Assembly (NCBI RefSeq): GCF_000430805.1
Contig: NZ_AUMS01000004.1
Location: forward strand, 124,001-188,000
Direction of reading: 5' to 3'
Source of the DNA: Chitinilyticum aquatile DSM 21506
GTDB lineage: Bacteria > Pseudomonadota > Gammaproteobacteria > Burkholderiales > Chitinibacteraceae
DNA: 64,000 nucleotides
Under the pieces are notes generated by a model that was given only the letters and a program-made list of their open reading frames with translations, was not told where the DNA came from and ran no database searches. Each line of letters opens with the position of its first letter. Position 1 is the first letter of the stretch. Shown in pieces: positions 1 through 8,404 of the stretch. A program made the position numbers and the translations under genes.

Positions 1-114
1 TCCACAGGAACGCGACTGATCACGCTCAAGCGCAGCAATCACCGCTACGCTAATCCGGCTAATGCGCAAGCTAGATCATTTCCCGCACGAGAGAGTTTTC
101 TGCAACTGGCCTGA
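1..114 (+). CDS. Possible 3' end of an unidentified gene
   Basis: Frame 1 is open from the window edge to a TGA at 112-114 and encodes 37 residues (it ends ESFLQLA). There is no recognisable domain in so short a tail, and no function is proposed. It converges on the minus-strand substrate-binding protein that ends at 131. It could equally be a chance open stretch. Confidence 0.25.
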   Translation, partial: STGTRLITLKRSNHRYANPANAQARSFPARESFLQLA

Positions 115-130
115 AAGACCCGCGGCAACC

Positions 131-1105
131 TCAATCCAGATAACGGCTCTGCTTCGCCAGCCACTCCGGCAGGATGATACTGAAGCGCTGCAGCTGGCTT
201 CGGCTGAAGACAAAATCGCTGCTGTTGCCGATCTGCGGATTGATTTCCTGCGGCTTCACGTGTTCAAAGAGGATTTTTCGCGCAATGCGTCCGGCTTGCC
301 GGCCCTGTTCGCGCCCGCTGACCACCATCCCGCCGATCGCGCCCTGCGCGCCAACTGCGTGCTCCCAGAAGGCAAAGAGCGGTGCCCGGCTATTGGCATT
401 GGTCCAGGACAGAACCGCATTGCCATCCAGCGTCTTGCCCTTTTCATCGCGCAGCGCCTGATAGGTCGCCACGACGATGGCCGCGCTGCCATCACCGGGT
501 ACGGCACGCACGGCGGACTGCCATTCGGCAAACGTACCCAGATACTGTACCCGCACACGGATGCCGGCAACCTCATGCTCATCCTGCTTGCCCAGCACTT
601 CTTCTTTCAGCACCTGCGCGGTGAGGTCACGGTCAAACAGCAACACCACCTGCCTGACGCCGGGCAGCAATTCCTGTAGCAGGGCGATATTGCGCCGCAC
701 CAGCGGCCGCTCCAGCACACCCGTACAGTTACTCCCCAGCGGATACATGCGCGGGTTATTGTTCACCCCCAGATACACCACCGGAACGCTGGTGCCGGCC
801 AGAGGAGCGGCAAGGAGTTTCACCGCCGCATCATCGCCCAGCACAACCAGATCGGCCGGATTGGCCTTCAGATACGCCAGGGCACTATCCCGCCTGGCTG
901 GCCAGGCGGATTCCGGCTGGCGTTTGGTATCCAGTGCAAAGCTGTCCAGCCGGCACTCCGGCAATGCGGTGGCGAGGGCCGCCTTGTACTGCGCATCCCA
1001 GGCAAATTCGGGGTGATAGCTTTCGATGACCAGCACGCGGCAAGCCAGCGCCGGCAAGGCCAGCAGCAAGAACAAGACGGCAAGGCATCGATTCCGTGTT
1101 TTCAT
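131..1105 (-). CDS. ABC transporter substrate-binding-like protein (PF04392-type)
   Basis: A 324-residue exported protein. The chosen ATG gives a typical signal peptide (MKTRNRCLAVLFLLLALPAL, cleavage near Ala-Cys); an upstream in-frame extension of 44 codons looks non-coding. The mature part begins with a strand reading LVIESYHPEFAWD and has later segments such as VVYLGVNNNP and GGMVVSGREQGRQAGRIA. These are characteristic of the two-lobed periplasmic-binding fold of the ABC_sub_bind family, which is often coupled to sensor kinases rather than to transport. The Cys just after the hydrophobic core could make it a lipoprotein, although the lipobox is poor. No permease or kinase partner is visible, though the gene lies near the window edge. 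The ligand is unknown. Confidence 0.75.
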   Translation of the reverse strand: MKTRNRCLAVLFLLLALPALACRVLVIESYHPEFAWDAQYKAALATALPECRLDSFALDTKRQPESAWPARRDSALAYLKANPADLVVLGDDAAVKLLAAPLAGTSVPVVYLGVNNNPRMYPLGSNCTGVLERPLVRRNIALLQELLPGVRQVVLLFDRDLTAQVLKEEVLGKQDEHEVAGIRVRVQYLGTFAEWQSAVRAVPGDGSAAIVVATYQALRDEKGKTLDGNAVLSWTNANSRAPLFAFWEHAVGAQGAIGGMVVSGREQGRQAGRIARKILFEHVKPQEINPQIGNSSDFVFSRSQLQRFSIILPEWLAKQSRYLD

Positions 1106-1307
1106 CAGGAAGGGCCGGAAAAAGGCAAACGTTCGGCTGTCAATTTTCTGACGGCTCGCATCTGGCCAGTATAATCTGATCTGGGCTAGCGGGTAATTTG
1201 GGGCACGGTCGCTGACTAGAGTCAAGGCATGACGCAAACTGAGTGCCGCAACAGACTACCGTGCCGTACTGATGCGAATTGCTCCCGCTGACTGGTGTGG
1301 CGATTGA

Positions 1308-1348
1308 CATGCGTACGATTACGCTGCGCTAATCGTACCTACGCGGGC
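1308..1348 (+). repeat. Left 41-bp inverted repeat flanking a decayed gene
   Basis: The 41-bp sequence matches the reverse complement of 2263-2303 at about 37 positions. It runs from CATGCG to CTACGCGGGC. Each copy also contains an internal hairpin (ACGATTA ... TAATCGT), so the pair can fold locally or with each other. It resembles the widespread GTAGG...TTAGCG palindromes that mark REP-like mobile modules in proteobacteria. Confidence 0.75.
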
Positions 1349-1443
1349 TCAAAAAGCAGGAAAAACAACCAGCGGAAGAAGTGCACCCAACGGGGGTACC
1401 AATTGAAGCAATTGGAAATTCACTGCCCAAAGCGAACATTTAA

Positions 1444-2272
1444 ATGTCAAAATATTTAAAGACTATTTGATTACCACACTCCACACACCCAAGCCGACTC
1501 CACACCCATCGGAGCATACTCAATCACAAGCATAGTGTCGCACCACATAAGCAACTTAAAAATTCCATTCAATGGAATTGGGAAAATCGTAATAGAAAAT
1601 TCAGATCAGCGAAAAACCACACAGCTTCTTGACACCCTGACAGTTCACAGCGACACCATTGGAAATTTCTCCAGCATAGATAACGAAGCCTAGCAAGAGA
1701 ATTTCACCAAGCAAGTTTTCAACGAAATAAAGTATGCTGCACAATTTCTAGAAATCGAGCCAACACCACTAGATGCTATTGAGCAAAGAATAATCGAAGA
1801 CCATTTCACCATAAAGGCGAAATGGAAAGAAAAAAGCTCTCCAGACAGAAGATCAAAAATATCAATAGAGTGGACGCTTGGTGAAGACCTCACAATCAAT
1901 GCATACATCGTCAACAAATCAAAAAACAAGGAATTTCGTGCAAGCATAACAAAAGGCACACCAACTTTAGGCGTAGTTGCTTTATGTCTAGGTGATATAA
2001 AGTGGATATCTAACGAGGCTTGCGCACTAATTCAGAGCAACAAGCGAGATTACTGGGAAATCAACACAATTACTGGCAACGTGAGATTTATTTATCAACG
2101 AGCTGAATATGGCGACCCTCATGGCCAATATGACTATGGATTAATGCTGATAAATGGCTGTAGCTTTTTGGAAACGAATGAAGCAGCAGGATGGCATTGG
2201 GTTGAAAAATCCGCAGAACAAGGCTTTGGACGAGCGATTAAAATGCTGAAAAATCGAGGACTGCCCGCGTAG
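1444..2272 (+). pseudogene. Decayed gene with Sel1-like C-terminus
   Basis: An A/T-rich reading frame is open from 1460 to a TAG at 1691-1693 and continues in the same frame from 1694 to the TAA ending at 2272. The reading resumes smoothly across the TAG (DNEA-stop-QENFTKQ), so a Trp codon may have mutated. A likely start, ATG 1444 (MSKYLK), is in another frame, which implies a frameshift near 1455-1470. The last ~60 residues (AEYGDPHGQYDYGLML, then GWHWVEKSAEQGFGRAI) are a Sel1/TPR-like repeat; the first ~200 residues are not recognised. It could also be a short intact protein from GTG 2081. Base composition differs sharply from both neighbours, and the gene is exactly bracketed by the 41-bp inverted repeats, so it was probably acquired. 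Confidence 0.6.
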
Positions 2273-2303
2273 GTACGATTAGCGTAACCTAATCGTCCGC
2301 ATG
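2263..2303 (-). repeat. Right 41-bp inverted repeat flanking a decayed gene
   Basis: Partner of 1308-1348 in opposite orientation, with four or so mismatches over 41 bp. It starts inside the last codons of the Sel1-like frame and ends about 65 bp before the pncB start, so it forms part of the pncB upstream region. Confidence 0.75.
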
Positions 2304-2366
2304 CCCACTTCCGGCGCCCATCTCATCCGGCGCATACTCCCCTCACCCCACGACGCCTTTCCGCCC

Positions 2367-3575
2367 ATGCCCGCCTTCCTCCCCGTCATCGAGTCGCTGC
2401 TCGACACCGATCTGTACAAGTTCACCATGATGCAGGAGATCCTGCACAAGCAGCCGCAGGCGCAGGCGGAGTATGCGTTCAAGTGCCGCAATGTGCCGGA
2501 ACATTCGCTCGCTGATTGCCGAACTGAAATCGACGCGCAGCTTGATCATTTGTGCAGCCTGCGTTTTGCCGAACCCGAGCTGGCGTATCTCGGCGGGCTG
2601 CGCTTCATCAAGTCCGATTTCGTCGATTTCCTGCGGCTGTTCCAGTTGCAGCGACGCTTTATTCGTGTGGATGTGGCGGACAACGGCAAGCTGACGATCC
2701 GCGTGCGCGGGCCGATGCTGCATTGCATGCTGTTCGAGATTTATGTGCTGGCCATCGTCAACGAGGTGTATTTCCGGCAGTTCCCGCAAGAAGCCGCGCT
2801 GGCCACCGGGCGCGCGAAGCTGGCGGAAAAACTCGCGCAGTTGCGTGACTTTGGCAGGGAAACCCCGCGCCGCCATCCCTTCGTGTTTTTCGATTTCGGC
2901 ACACGGCGGCGCTTTTCGCGCGACTGGCATGCCGAGGTGGTGGCGACGCTGGCTGCCGAAGCGCAGCCGGCGTTTCGCGGCACCAGCAACGTGTTGCTGG
3001 CGATGCGCTACGGCCTCACGCCCATCGGCACGATGGCACACGAATACCTGCAGGCTTTCCAGAGCTTCGGTTCGCGGCTGCGCGATTTCCAGAAGAACGC
3101 GCTGGAGCACTGGGTGCACGAATACCGCGGCGATCTGGGCATCGCACTGACCGATGTGGTGGGCACCGATGCCTTCCTGCGCGATTTCGATCTGTATTTC
3201 TGCAAGCTGTTCGACGGGCTGCGCCACGATTCAGGCGATCCGTTTGCCTGGGGCGAGAAGGTGATCGCGCATTACGAGGCGATGCGCATCGATCCGGCGA
3301 CCAAGCAGCTGGTGTTCAGCGACGGGCTGAATCTGCCGCGCGCGTTTGCGCTGTATCGCCATTTTGCGGATCGGGCGAAACTGGGTTTTGGCATCGGCAC
3401 CGATCTGTCCAACGATTGCGGGCACGAGCCGCTGCAGATCGTGATGAAGCTGGTGGCGTGCAACGGCCAGCCGGTGGCAAAGGTGAGCGACACGCCGGGC
3501 AAGGGCATGTGCGAGGACGTGAATTTCCTCAACTACCTGTGCGATGTGTTCCGGATTACGGGCAAGCAGGCTTAA
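2367..3575 (+). CDS. pncB: Nicotinate phosphoribosyltransferase
   Basis: A 402-residue cytoplasmic enzyme of NAD salvage. It converts nicotinate and PRPP to nicotinate mononucleotide with ATP-stimulated turnover. The N-terminus [15 protein letters not shown] and the internal [20 protein letters not shown] and [15 protein letters not shown] segments are hallmarks of PncB, including the conserved His-Asp-Ser-Gly phosphoribosyl-binding region. Length is normal for the family (about 400). The start at 2367 gives the canonical [18 protein letters not shown] beginning. An in-frame ATG at 2301 lies inside the inverted repeat and is rejected. It stands alone: upstream is the mobile-looking insert, downstream a 49-bp palindrome. 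Confidence 0.95.
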   Translation: MPAFLPVIESLLDTDLYKFTMMQEILHKQPQAQAEYAFKCRNVPEHSLADCRTEIDAQLDHLCSLRFAEPELAYLGGLRFIKSDFVDFLRLFQLQRRFIRVDVADNGKLTIRVRGPMLHCMLFEIYVLAIVNEVYFRQFPQEAALATGRAKLAEKLAQLRDFGRETPRRHPFVFFDFGTRRRFSRDWHAEVVATLAAEAQPAFRGTSNVLLAMRYGLTPIGTMAHEYLQAFQSFGSRLRDFQKNALEHWVHEYRGDLGIALTDVVGTDAFLRDFDLYFCKLFDGLRHDSGDPFAWGEKVIAHYEAMRIDPATKQLVFSDGLNLPRAFALYRHFADRAKLGFGIGTDLSNDCGHEPLQIVMKLVACNGQPVAKVSDTPGKGMCEDVNFLNYLCDVFRITGKQA

Positions 3576-3584
3576 TACCAACCA

Positions 3585-3633
3585 CCCTATTAATGCACAA
3601 CCCTTACTTTAAAAGGGTTTTTGGCACATACCC
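3585..3633 (+). repeat. 49-bp palindrome family, copy 1
   Basis: Ten bp after the pncB stop. The right terminus ATACCC is intact; the left terminus is CCCTAT instead of GGGTAT. The inner arms AACCCTT/AAGGGTT lie at the family positions (15-21 and 29-35). Confidence 0.7.
3599..3622 (+). terminator. Probable terminator of pncB within palindrome copy 1
   Basis: The stem AACCCTT/AAGGGTT with a 7-nt loop is followed by a run of five T. It uses the inner arms of the 49-bp repeat, so the repeat may serve as the pncB terminator. Confidence 0.5.
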
Positions 3634-3755
3634 TGCCTTTGCCCGCCTTGCGCGATTCGGACAAGGCCGGGGGCGAATCCGGCCATTCCTGCCGGCATGC
3701 CAGCGGCGTAGAGTCCAGCCATCGACACGCCGCATGCTGCGGCACAAGGGAGACG

Positions 3756-4919
3756 ATGATGCGAAATGCGGTACTGCTGGGCCTGCTGGCCCTGTCCGGC
3801 CCGGTACTGGCTGGCGACAAGCTGATTTCCTACCTGCCCACCTGGAAAGACGAGGCCAGCATCGCCAAGGCAGGCGAGCGCCTGCCGCAGCTCAGCCATG
3901 GCATCCTGTCCTTTGTCGAGGTGAACGAAGCCGGTGAAGCCTTCATTCCCGCCGGCACCAGGGCGGGAGCCAAGGTATGGCAGGCGCAGTTTACTGCTGC
4001 GAAAAAGGTCAATCCCGACTTCACCTGCATGTGGGCCATCGGCGGCTGGACCGGCTCGAAGAACATCGCGAAGACGGCGCGCACGGAAGCCGGCCGCGCG
4101 AAGCTGATCGCCTCGTCGATTGCCATCATGCGTGACTGGCAGTGTGGCGGGCTGGATCTGGACTGGGAGCATCCGGTCACCGGCGGCGATTTCGCGGCGG
4201 ATGCCAGCCCGGCCGATCTGCAGAACTGGGTCAGCCTCTTGCGCGAATTCCGCACGGCGCTCGATGCCGCCGGCAAGGCCGACAAGCGCAAGTACGTGCT
4301 GACCGCTGCCGTGCCGGCGCTCAACGGTGGCTGGGTACTGCAGGGCTACGATCTGAAGGGCGCGCTGCCCAGCCTCGACTGGGTGAACCTGATGGCCTAC
4401 GACTATGCCGGCGGCTGGAGCAAGACGACCACGCTGCAGGCCGCACTGCACCCGGTGCCGGGCGATCCGGATGGCCAGGTACTGGCGATCAGCAAGGCCA
4501 TCGACTACTACAAATCGCAGGGTGCGAAACCCGAACAGCTGGTGCTGGGCGTGCCCTTCTACGGCCGTGCGCTCGGCAATGTCGCCCCCGGCCCGAAGGG
4601 TGACGGGCTGGCGCAGCCGATGTCCGGCCCCGGCCTGAAAAATGCCGGCGGCGATGGCTCGTTTGCCTATGCCGAGCTCGGCAACTACCTGGGCAAGGAA
4701 GGCTGGAAACTCTACCGCAGCAAGGAGGCCGGCAATGCGCCTTACCTCTACAACGCGGCCAGCAAGGATTTGCTGACCTATGACGACCCGGAATCGCTGG
4801 CCGAGAAAGTGAAATTCGTGAAGGCGCAGAAGCTGGGCGGCGTGATGATCTGGGAAATCACGCAGGATGACGCACAGCACACGCTGTTCGATGCGCTGCG
4901 CAAGGCAAACGGAAAGTAA
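3756..4919 (+). CDS. Secreted GH18 chitinase-like glycosidase
   Basis: A 387-residue exported protein with a signal peptide (MMRNAVLLGLLALSGPVLA, cleavage before GDK). The single catalytic domain is a GH18 TIM barrel: TCMWAIGGWTGSKNI corresponds to the SxGG strand, GGLDLDWEHP to the catalytic strand with the acid Glu, then NLMAYDYAGGWS and VLGVPFYGRAL, and a C-terminal GGVMIWEITQDD. Family enzymes hydrolyse chitin or chitooligosaccharides by substrate-assisted catalysis. The usual DGxDxDxE motif reads GGLDLDWE here: the first Asp is Gly, while the Asp two before Glu and the Glu itself remain. The start follows AAGGGAGA with good spacing. There is no chitin-binding module, so soluble oligomers are a plausible substrate. 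Confidence 0.9.
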   Translation: MMRNAVLLGLLALSGPVLAGDKLISYLPTWKDEASIAKAGERLPQLSHGILSFVEVNEAGEAFIPAGTRAGAKVWQAQFTAAKKVNPDFTCMWAIGGWTGSKNIAKTARTEAGRAKLIASSIAIMRDWQCGGLDLDWEHPVTGGDFAADASPADLQNWVSLLREFRTALDAAGKADKRKYVLTAAVPALNGGWVLQGYDLKGALPSLDWVNLMAYDYAGGWSKTTTLQAALHPVPGDPDGQVLAISKAIDYYKSQGAKPEQLVLGVPFYGRALGNVAPGPKGDGLAQPMSGPGLKNAGGDGSFAYAELGNYLGKEGWKLYRSKEAGNAPYLYNAASKDLLTYDDPESLAEKVKFVKAQKLGGVMIWEITQDDAQHTLFDALRKANGK

Positions 4920-4929
4920 GGATCATCAT

Positions 4930-4978
4930 GGGTATATGGCTTCATGCCTTTTAATGAAATGGCTGCAGCCATATACCC
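4930..4978 (+). repeat. 49-bp palindrome family, copy 2
   Basis: The best-paired copy: 12-bp outer arms are perfect (GGGTATATGGCT / AGCCATATACCC) and an imperfect inner stem surrounds the centre. It starts ten bp after the chitinase stop codon. There is no T-run, so it is not a classical terminator. Confidence 0.85.
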
Positions 4979-4988
4979 AATGAAATAT

Positions 4989-5125
4989 ATGACTATGTCT
5001 CTGCTTCAGAATCGTCATTCCCGCGTACGCGGGAATCCAGATGAGGGTGTGAAACCAAGCTTCGCTCTGGATGCCCGCCTTCGCGGGCATGACAAAAAGG
5101 ATTTCTGAAAGAGAGACATAATCAG
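4989..5125 (+). mobile_element. MITE-like element, copy A (137 bp)
   Basis: The terminal inverted repeats are 21 bp: the left end contains TATGTCTCTGCTTCAG, the right end begins CTGAAAGAGAGACATAATC. Inside are two REP-type hairpins, CGTCATTCCCGCG/CGCGGGAAT and GGATGCCCGCC/GGCGGGCAT style. A second full copy in inverse orientation lies at 28615-28753. It has no coding capacity, so it would depend on a transposase elsewhere. Confidence 0.8.
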
Positions 5126-5259
5126 GTGAAAATAATCGGCCGCATTGCCGATCCGGAACGCCAGTGGCGCGCGAGCGGGAATCCGCGTTTCCGTGTGAAC
5201 GCTCGCCCTGCATCCGGATGCCCGTCTCGCCCGCAAGGGAATCAGCCAGATCGCGAGCT
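5126..5259. other. Short intergenic stretch, nothing recognised
   Basis: GC-rich sequence between the MITE-like element and the 3' end of the Ada/Ogt-type gene. I see no gene, clear hairpin terminator or promoter in it. Confidence 0.4.
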
Positions 5260-6135
5260 TCACTCGCCTCCCGCCGGCGCCGAGCCGGCTTCCTCCCACA
5301 GCTGCATCGCCAGCTTGCGCTCGCTGCCCCAGCGGTATTGCCCCAGTACGCCCGATTCGCGGATCACGCGGTGGCAGGGGATCAGATAGCCGATGCTGTT
5401 GGCCGCCAGCGCACTGCCCACCGCCCGTGCCGCGCGCGGGGCACCAATCTGTTCCGCCAACTGGCCGTAGGAAAGCCGTTCGCCCGCCATCGTGCGCAGC
5501 AGCGCTTCCCACACGCGCAGCTGGAAGTTGCTGCCGCGCAGCACCAGATGCAGCGTGCCGCGCTGCGGTACGACCGGGAAAATCCGTGCGATCAGGGCGG
5601 CCGCACCCACCTCATCCAGAAGCCGCTGCGCTGCCGGCCACTGCGCCACCAGTTCAGCCAGCCGCCCGGCTTCGTCGCCAGCGCAGAAGGCCAGATAGCT
5701 CAAGCCCCTCGCCGTCCAGCCCAGCAACGCCGTGCCGAAAGGCGAGGCGGCGAAGCCATAATGCAGCGTCACACCAGCGCCACCCTGGCGGATTTCACCC
5801 GGCGTCATCGCTTCGCAGGTAATCATCAGATCGTGCAGCCGTCCGGGGCCGGACAATCCCGCTGCATGCGCGGCAGCCAGCACATCAGCGGCCGAACGCA
5901 GCGCCTGGCGGGCGCGCGCCTGTGCCAGGTATTGCAGGAAACGCTTGGGGCTGATGCCGGCCCACTCGGAAAACACCCGCTGCAGATGCGCTTCACTCAG
6001 CTGCACCGCACGGGCGAGCTCGGGCAGCGCGGGCTGGCGCTCGGCATTGGCGCAGAGATAATGGATGGCGTCCGCCACCACGGCATAGTGCGGGTCGGAT
6101 GGCAGAGCGGGCGGAGAAAAGTCAGCGGCATTCAT
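5260..6135 (-). CDS. AraC-type HTH plus O6-methylguanine-DNA methyltransferase (Ada-like)
   Basis: A 291-residue fusion. Residues ~15-105 form an AraC-type DNA-binding domain (LPELARAVQLSEAHLQRVFS, GISPKRFLQYLAQARA). Residues ~125-285 form an Ogt/AdaB methyltransferase with the active-site motif IPCHRVIRESGVLGQYRWG, whose Cys accepts the methyl group. The N-terminal zinc Cys4 domain of E. coli Ada (AdaA), which senses methylphosphotriesters, is absent, so the trigger for regulation is unclear. The role is direct reversal of alkylation damage, probably with self-regulation. Monocistronic, with no alkB or alkA nearby in this window. Confidence 0.9.
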   Translation of the reverse strand: MNAADFSPPALPSDPHYAVVADAIHYLCANAERQPALPELARAVQLSEAHLQRVFSEWAGISPKRFLQYLAQARARQALRSAADVLAAAHAAGLSGPGRLHDLMITCEAMTPGEIRQGGAGVTLHYGFAASPFGTALLGWTARGLSYLAFCAGDEAGRLAELVAQWPAAQRLLDEVGAAALIARIFPVVPQRGTLHLVLRGSNFQLRVWEALLRTMAGERLSYGQLAEQIGAPRAARAVGSALAANSIGYLIPCHRVIRESGVLGQYRWGSERKLAMQLWEEAGSAPAGGE

Positions 6136-6255
6136 CGGGCATTCTCAGGCAGGGCTGGCTGCCAGTATGCGGCAGCGCCCCATCATCCAGCCACCCGATT
6201 CCTGCTGTCGCACACACAGCGGCATATTTGCCGCCACTCACCACCATACATTCCA

Positions 6256-6304
6256 ATGTATGGCCATCAGACCATTTCAAATAAATGGCCTTGAGCACAT
6301 ACCC
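6256..6304 (+). repeat. 49-bp palindrome family, copy 3
   Basis: It ends with ATACCC and starts with ATGTAT, a variant left end shared with the copy at 47036. The inner arms GACCATTT/AAATGGCC are in register. It lies 22 bp beyond the stop codon of the minus-strand AraC gene at 6326. Confidence 0.75.
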
Positions 6305-6325
6305 GGCTATTTATCAGGACAAAAG

Positions 6326-7231
6326 TTACACCGGCCGGATCGGCAGGAAAAGGCGTACGCGCACGCCCTCCGCGCTGCAGCGCCACTGGCTGATGTAGGG
6401 GCGGCACATATCGGCCGTCCACACGCTCTGGCGCTCCAGCCAGTCCTCGTGCATCCACTGCATGGTCACCGGCTCGTTGCAGGTTTCCAGCATGGCGTAT
6501 ACCCCGCCCGGCACCTGCCGTGCCAGCAATCCCGGTGGCGGCGGGCCTTCTGCCAGCAGGCCGACATCATTGACCGAATCTTCCGGGCGGACAATGCCCG
6601 AGTCCTCGGGGCTCAGCCCGCAGCCCCAGAAATTGTCGCCGGCAATCCCGCTGCGCAGGCAGGCGACGATCAAGTCCTCGACCTGCCGGTTCAGCGCCGG
6701 CCCCCACTGGCCGAAAAAGCGCTGATACCACATGCCGCAAGGCGCCAGTCGCCGGATCTGCACACGGCTGCTCACATCCCAGTACTGGCTGCGCAGGCCG
6801 GCCCAGTGCTCGACATACTCCTTCATTTCCGGCGAGGGGTCGGCCGCTTCCAGCTCGCGCATGTGCTGCAGGTTCTGCTGCAGATAATCGCGCCACGCAC
6901 CACGGCGCCAGTCGCTGGGCGAAAAGCCGAACTGCTGGCGGAAGCTGCGCGAGAAGCTGGCATTGCTGGCAAAACCGCATTCATGCGCCAGCTGCAGCAG
7001 GCTGGTTTTGCTCTCGTAGCGCACGCGCAGCGCCACCCGCTGCAAGCGGCGCTGACGCACGTAATCCATCGGCGTGGTGCCGACGGCATCGCCGAACACG
7101 CGCTCGAAATGGAAAGGCGAATAACAGGCCTGCGCCGCCAGCGTGTTGACCGAAACACTGCTGGACAGGTTGTGGTCCAGGTAATTCGTCAGCTGCAGAA
7201 TGCGCGACATGCGGTGGTCAAGCGGTTCCAT
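6326..7231 (-). CDS. AraC family regulator with GyrI-like effector domain (1)
   Basis: 301 residues. The N-terminal ~110 residues hold two HTH motifs of the AraC/XylS type (VNTLAAQACYSPFHFERVFG; LLQLAHECGFASNASFSRSF). This order, DNA-binding domain first, is typical of the MarA/Rob-like group with a C-terminal SRPBCC/GyrI-like ligand domain. That domain is seen here from ~150 to the end (WDVSSRVQIRRLAPCGMWYQ ... PPPPGLLARQVPGGVYAML). It probably senses a small amphipathic ligand. It shares strong similarity with its downstream neighbour at 7340-8251, including DYVRQRRL and WR-GAWRDYL, so the pair is a tandem duplication. Targets are unknown. Confidence 0.88.
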   Translation of the reverse strand: MEPLDHRMSRILQLTNYLDHNLSSSVSVNTLAAQACYSPFHFERVFGDAVGTTPMDYVRQRRLQRVALRVRYESKTSLLQLAHECGFASNASFSRSFRQQFGFSPSDWRRGAWRDYLQQNLQHMRELEAADPSPEMKEYVEHWAGLRSQYWDVSSRVQIRRLAPCGMWYQRFFGQWGPALNRQVEDLIVACLRSGIAGDNFWGCGLSPEDSGIVRPEDSVNDVGLLAEGPPPPGLLARQVPGGVYAMLETCNEPVTMQWMHEDWLERQSVWTADMCRPYISQWRCSAEGVRVRLFLPIRPV

Positions 7232-7339
7232 GATTTTTCCAGGCTGGAAATGGGCTGAATCTACTCCGAAGTTTGCCAGCCGTATGCAGGCAGCATTTAA
7301 CCGATCTTGCGTTTTGTTGCGCCAGGGCTGCCAGCAGCA

Positions 7340-8251
7340 TCAGCTGCGCCTTACCGGAATCAGGTAGCTGCCGGACGTCTGCACGCCATTGTCCATGCGC
7401 ATCATGGTCATAATGGGGCGTGTGGCATCGGCAATCCAGGCGGTCTGCTTTTCCAGCCAGTCCTCGTAAATCCAGGCGCTGAGCATTTTCTGTTCACCGA
7501 AATCGAGACAGGCATACCAGCCACCGGGCAGCGTGCGCGCAACCATCCCGGGCGGCGGGGAGCCGTTGGCGACCAGGCACAGTTCGGTGATGAATTGCCC
7601 GGGCGCGACAAAGCCGTTATCGGTCCACCACACATACACCCATTGCGAGGCGGCATCGGCGAGGCCCAGCCGGTTCAGCTCGGCAATCGTGGCATTATTG
7701 CGCTGCATGAGTGCATAGATGCCTTCCGGCAGCCCGAATGAGCGCGTGGCCCATGTAGCGGTGCCACGCAGGCAGCGCAACTGCACGCGGTCACCCACAT
7801 CATGGCGATTGGCCTCGGCCTGGCCCTGCCATTGCCGGGCATGCCGGTACCAGATCTCCGGCTCGCGGGCCACCATGGCGTCCCACCGTGCGCCACTCTG
7901 ACGCAGGTAGTCACGCCAGGCGCCGTGTCGCCAGTCGCGGGGGCTGAAGCCGAAAAACTGCCGGAACGCGCGGGAAAAACTGGCGTTGCTGCCAAAGCCG
8001 ACTTCGTTCGCCAGCTGCAGCAGGCCGGTTTTCTCGTGCCGCACGCGCAAGCCGGCACACAGCAGGCGGCGCTGCCGCACGTAATCCATCGGCGTCAGGC
8101 CGACGATGTCACCGAAAACCCGGTCAAGATGAAACGGCGAATAGCAGGCGGCCTCGGCCATGCCCTGCAGGGTAATGCCCTCGGCCAGATTGGATTCGAT
8201 AAAGTCCGTCAGCTTCAGAATGCGGGCTTCGCGATGATCGAGCGCGTCCAT
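7340..8251 (-). CDS. AraC family regulator with GyrI-like effector domain (2)
   Basis: 303 residues, paralogous to the gene at 6326-7231 and in the same orientation, 108 bp apart. The N-terminal double HTH (LQGMAEAACYSPFHLDRVFG; LLQLANEVGFGSNASFSRAF) is the most conserved part. The C-terminal ligand domain (~140-303) is recognisable by PPPGMVARTLPGGWYACLDF but has diverged more. This pattern fits duplication followed by a change of ligand. The start ATG at 8251 is the first codon of a reading frame that matches the paralog's N-terminus (MDALDHREARILKLTDFIES). Confidence 0.88.
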   Translation of the reverse strand: MDALDHREARILKLTDFIESNLAEGITLQGMAEAACYSPFHLDRVFGDIVGLTPMDYVRQRRLLCAGLRVRHEKTGLLQLANEVGFGSNASFSRAFRQFFGFSPRDWRHGAWRDYLRQSGARWDAMVAREPEIWYRHARQWQGQAEANRHDVGDRVQLRCLRGTATWATRSFGLPEGIYALMQRNNATIAELNRLGLADAASQWVYVWWTDNGFVAPGQFITELCLVANGSPPPGMVARTLPGGWYACLDFGEQKMLSAWIYEDWLEKQTAWIADATRPIMTMMRMDNGVQTSGSYLIPVRRS

Positions 8252-8404
8252 ATTGCTGCGGTTCTCCGGCAGGCTCGGTATGCGTCAGGTTCTGCAGATG
8301 GATCAAGAGAACCTGCCCTCCCCTGCCAGGCAGGGTTGCGGAAAAGCTTACCGCGAACGCGGGCTGACTACTTGCGGCATCGCAAACCCAGCCCACACGG
8401 CGGC

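Noticed and set aside
2301-2366. Upstream in-frame ATG for pncB
   Set aside because: It falls in the right 41-bp inverted repeat and the resulting extension does not match PncB; ATG 2367 gives the canonical N-terminus.
5164-6294. 376-codon plus-strand frame over the Ada/Ogt-type gene
   Set aside because: Antisense to a gene with an intact active-site motif (PCHRVIR); composition dominated by Arg, Gln and Ala without domain.
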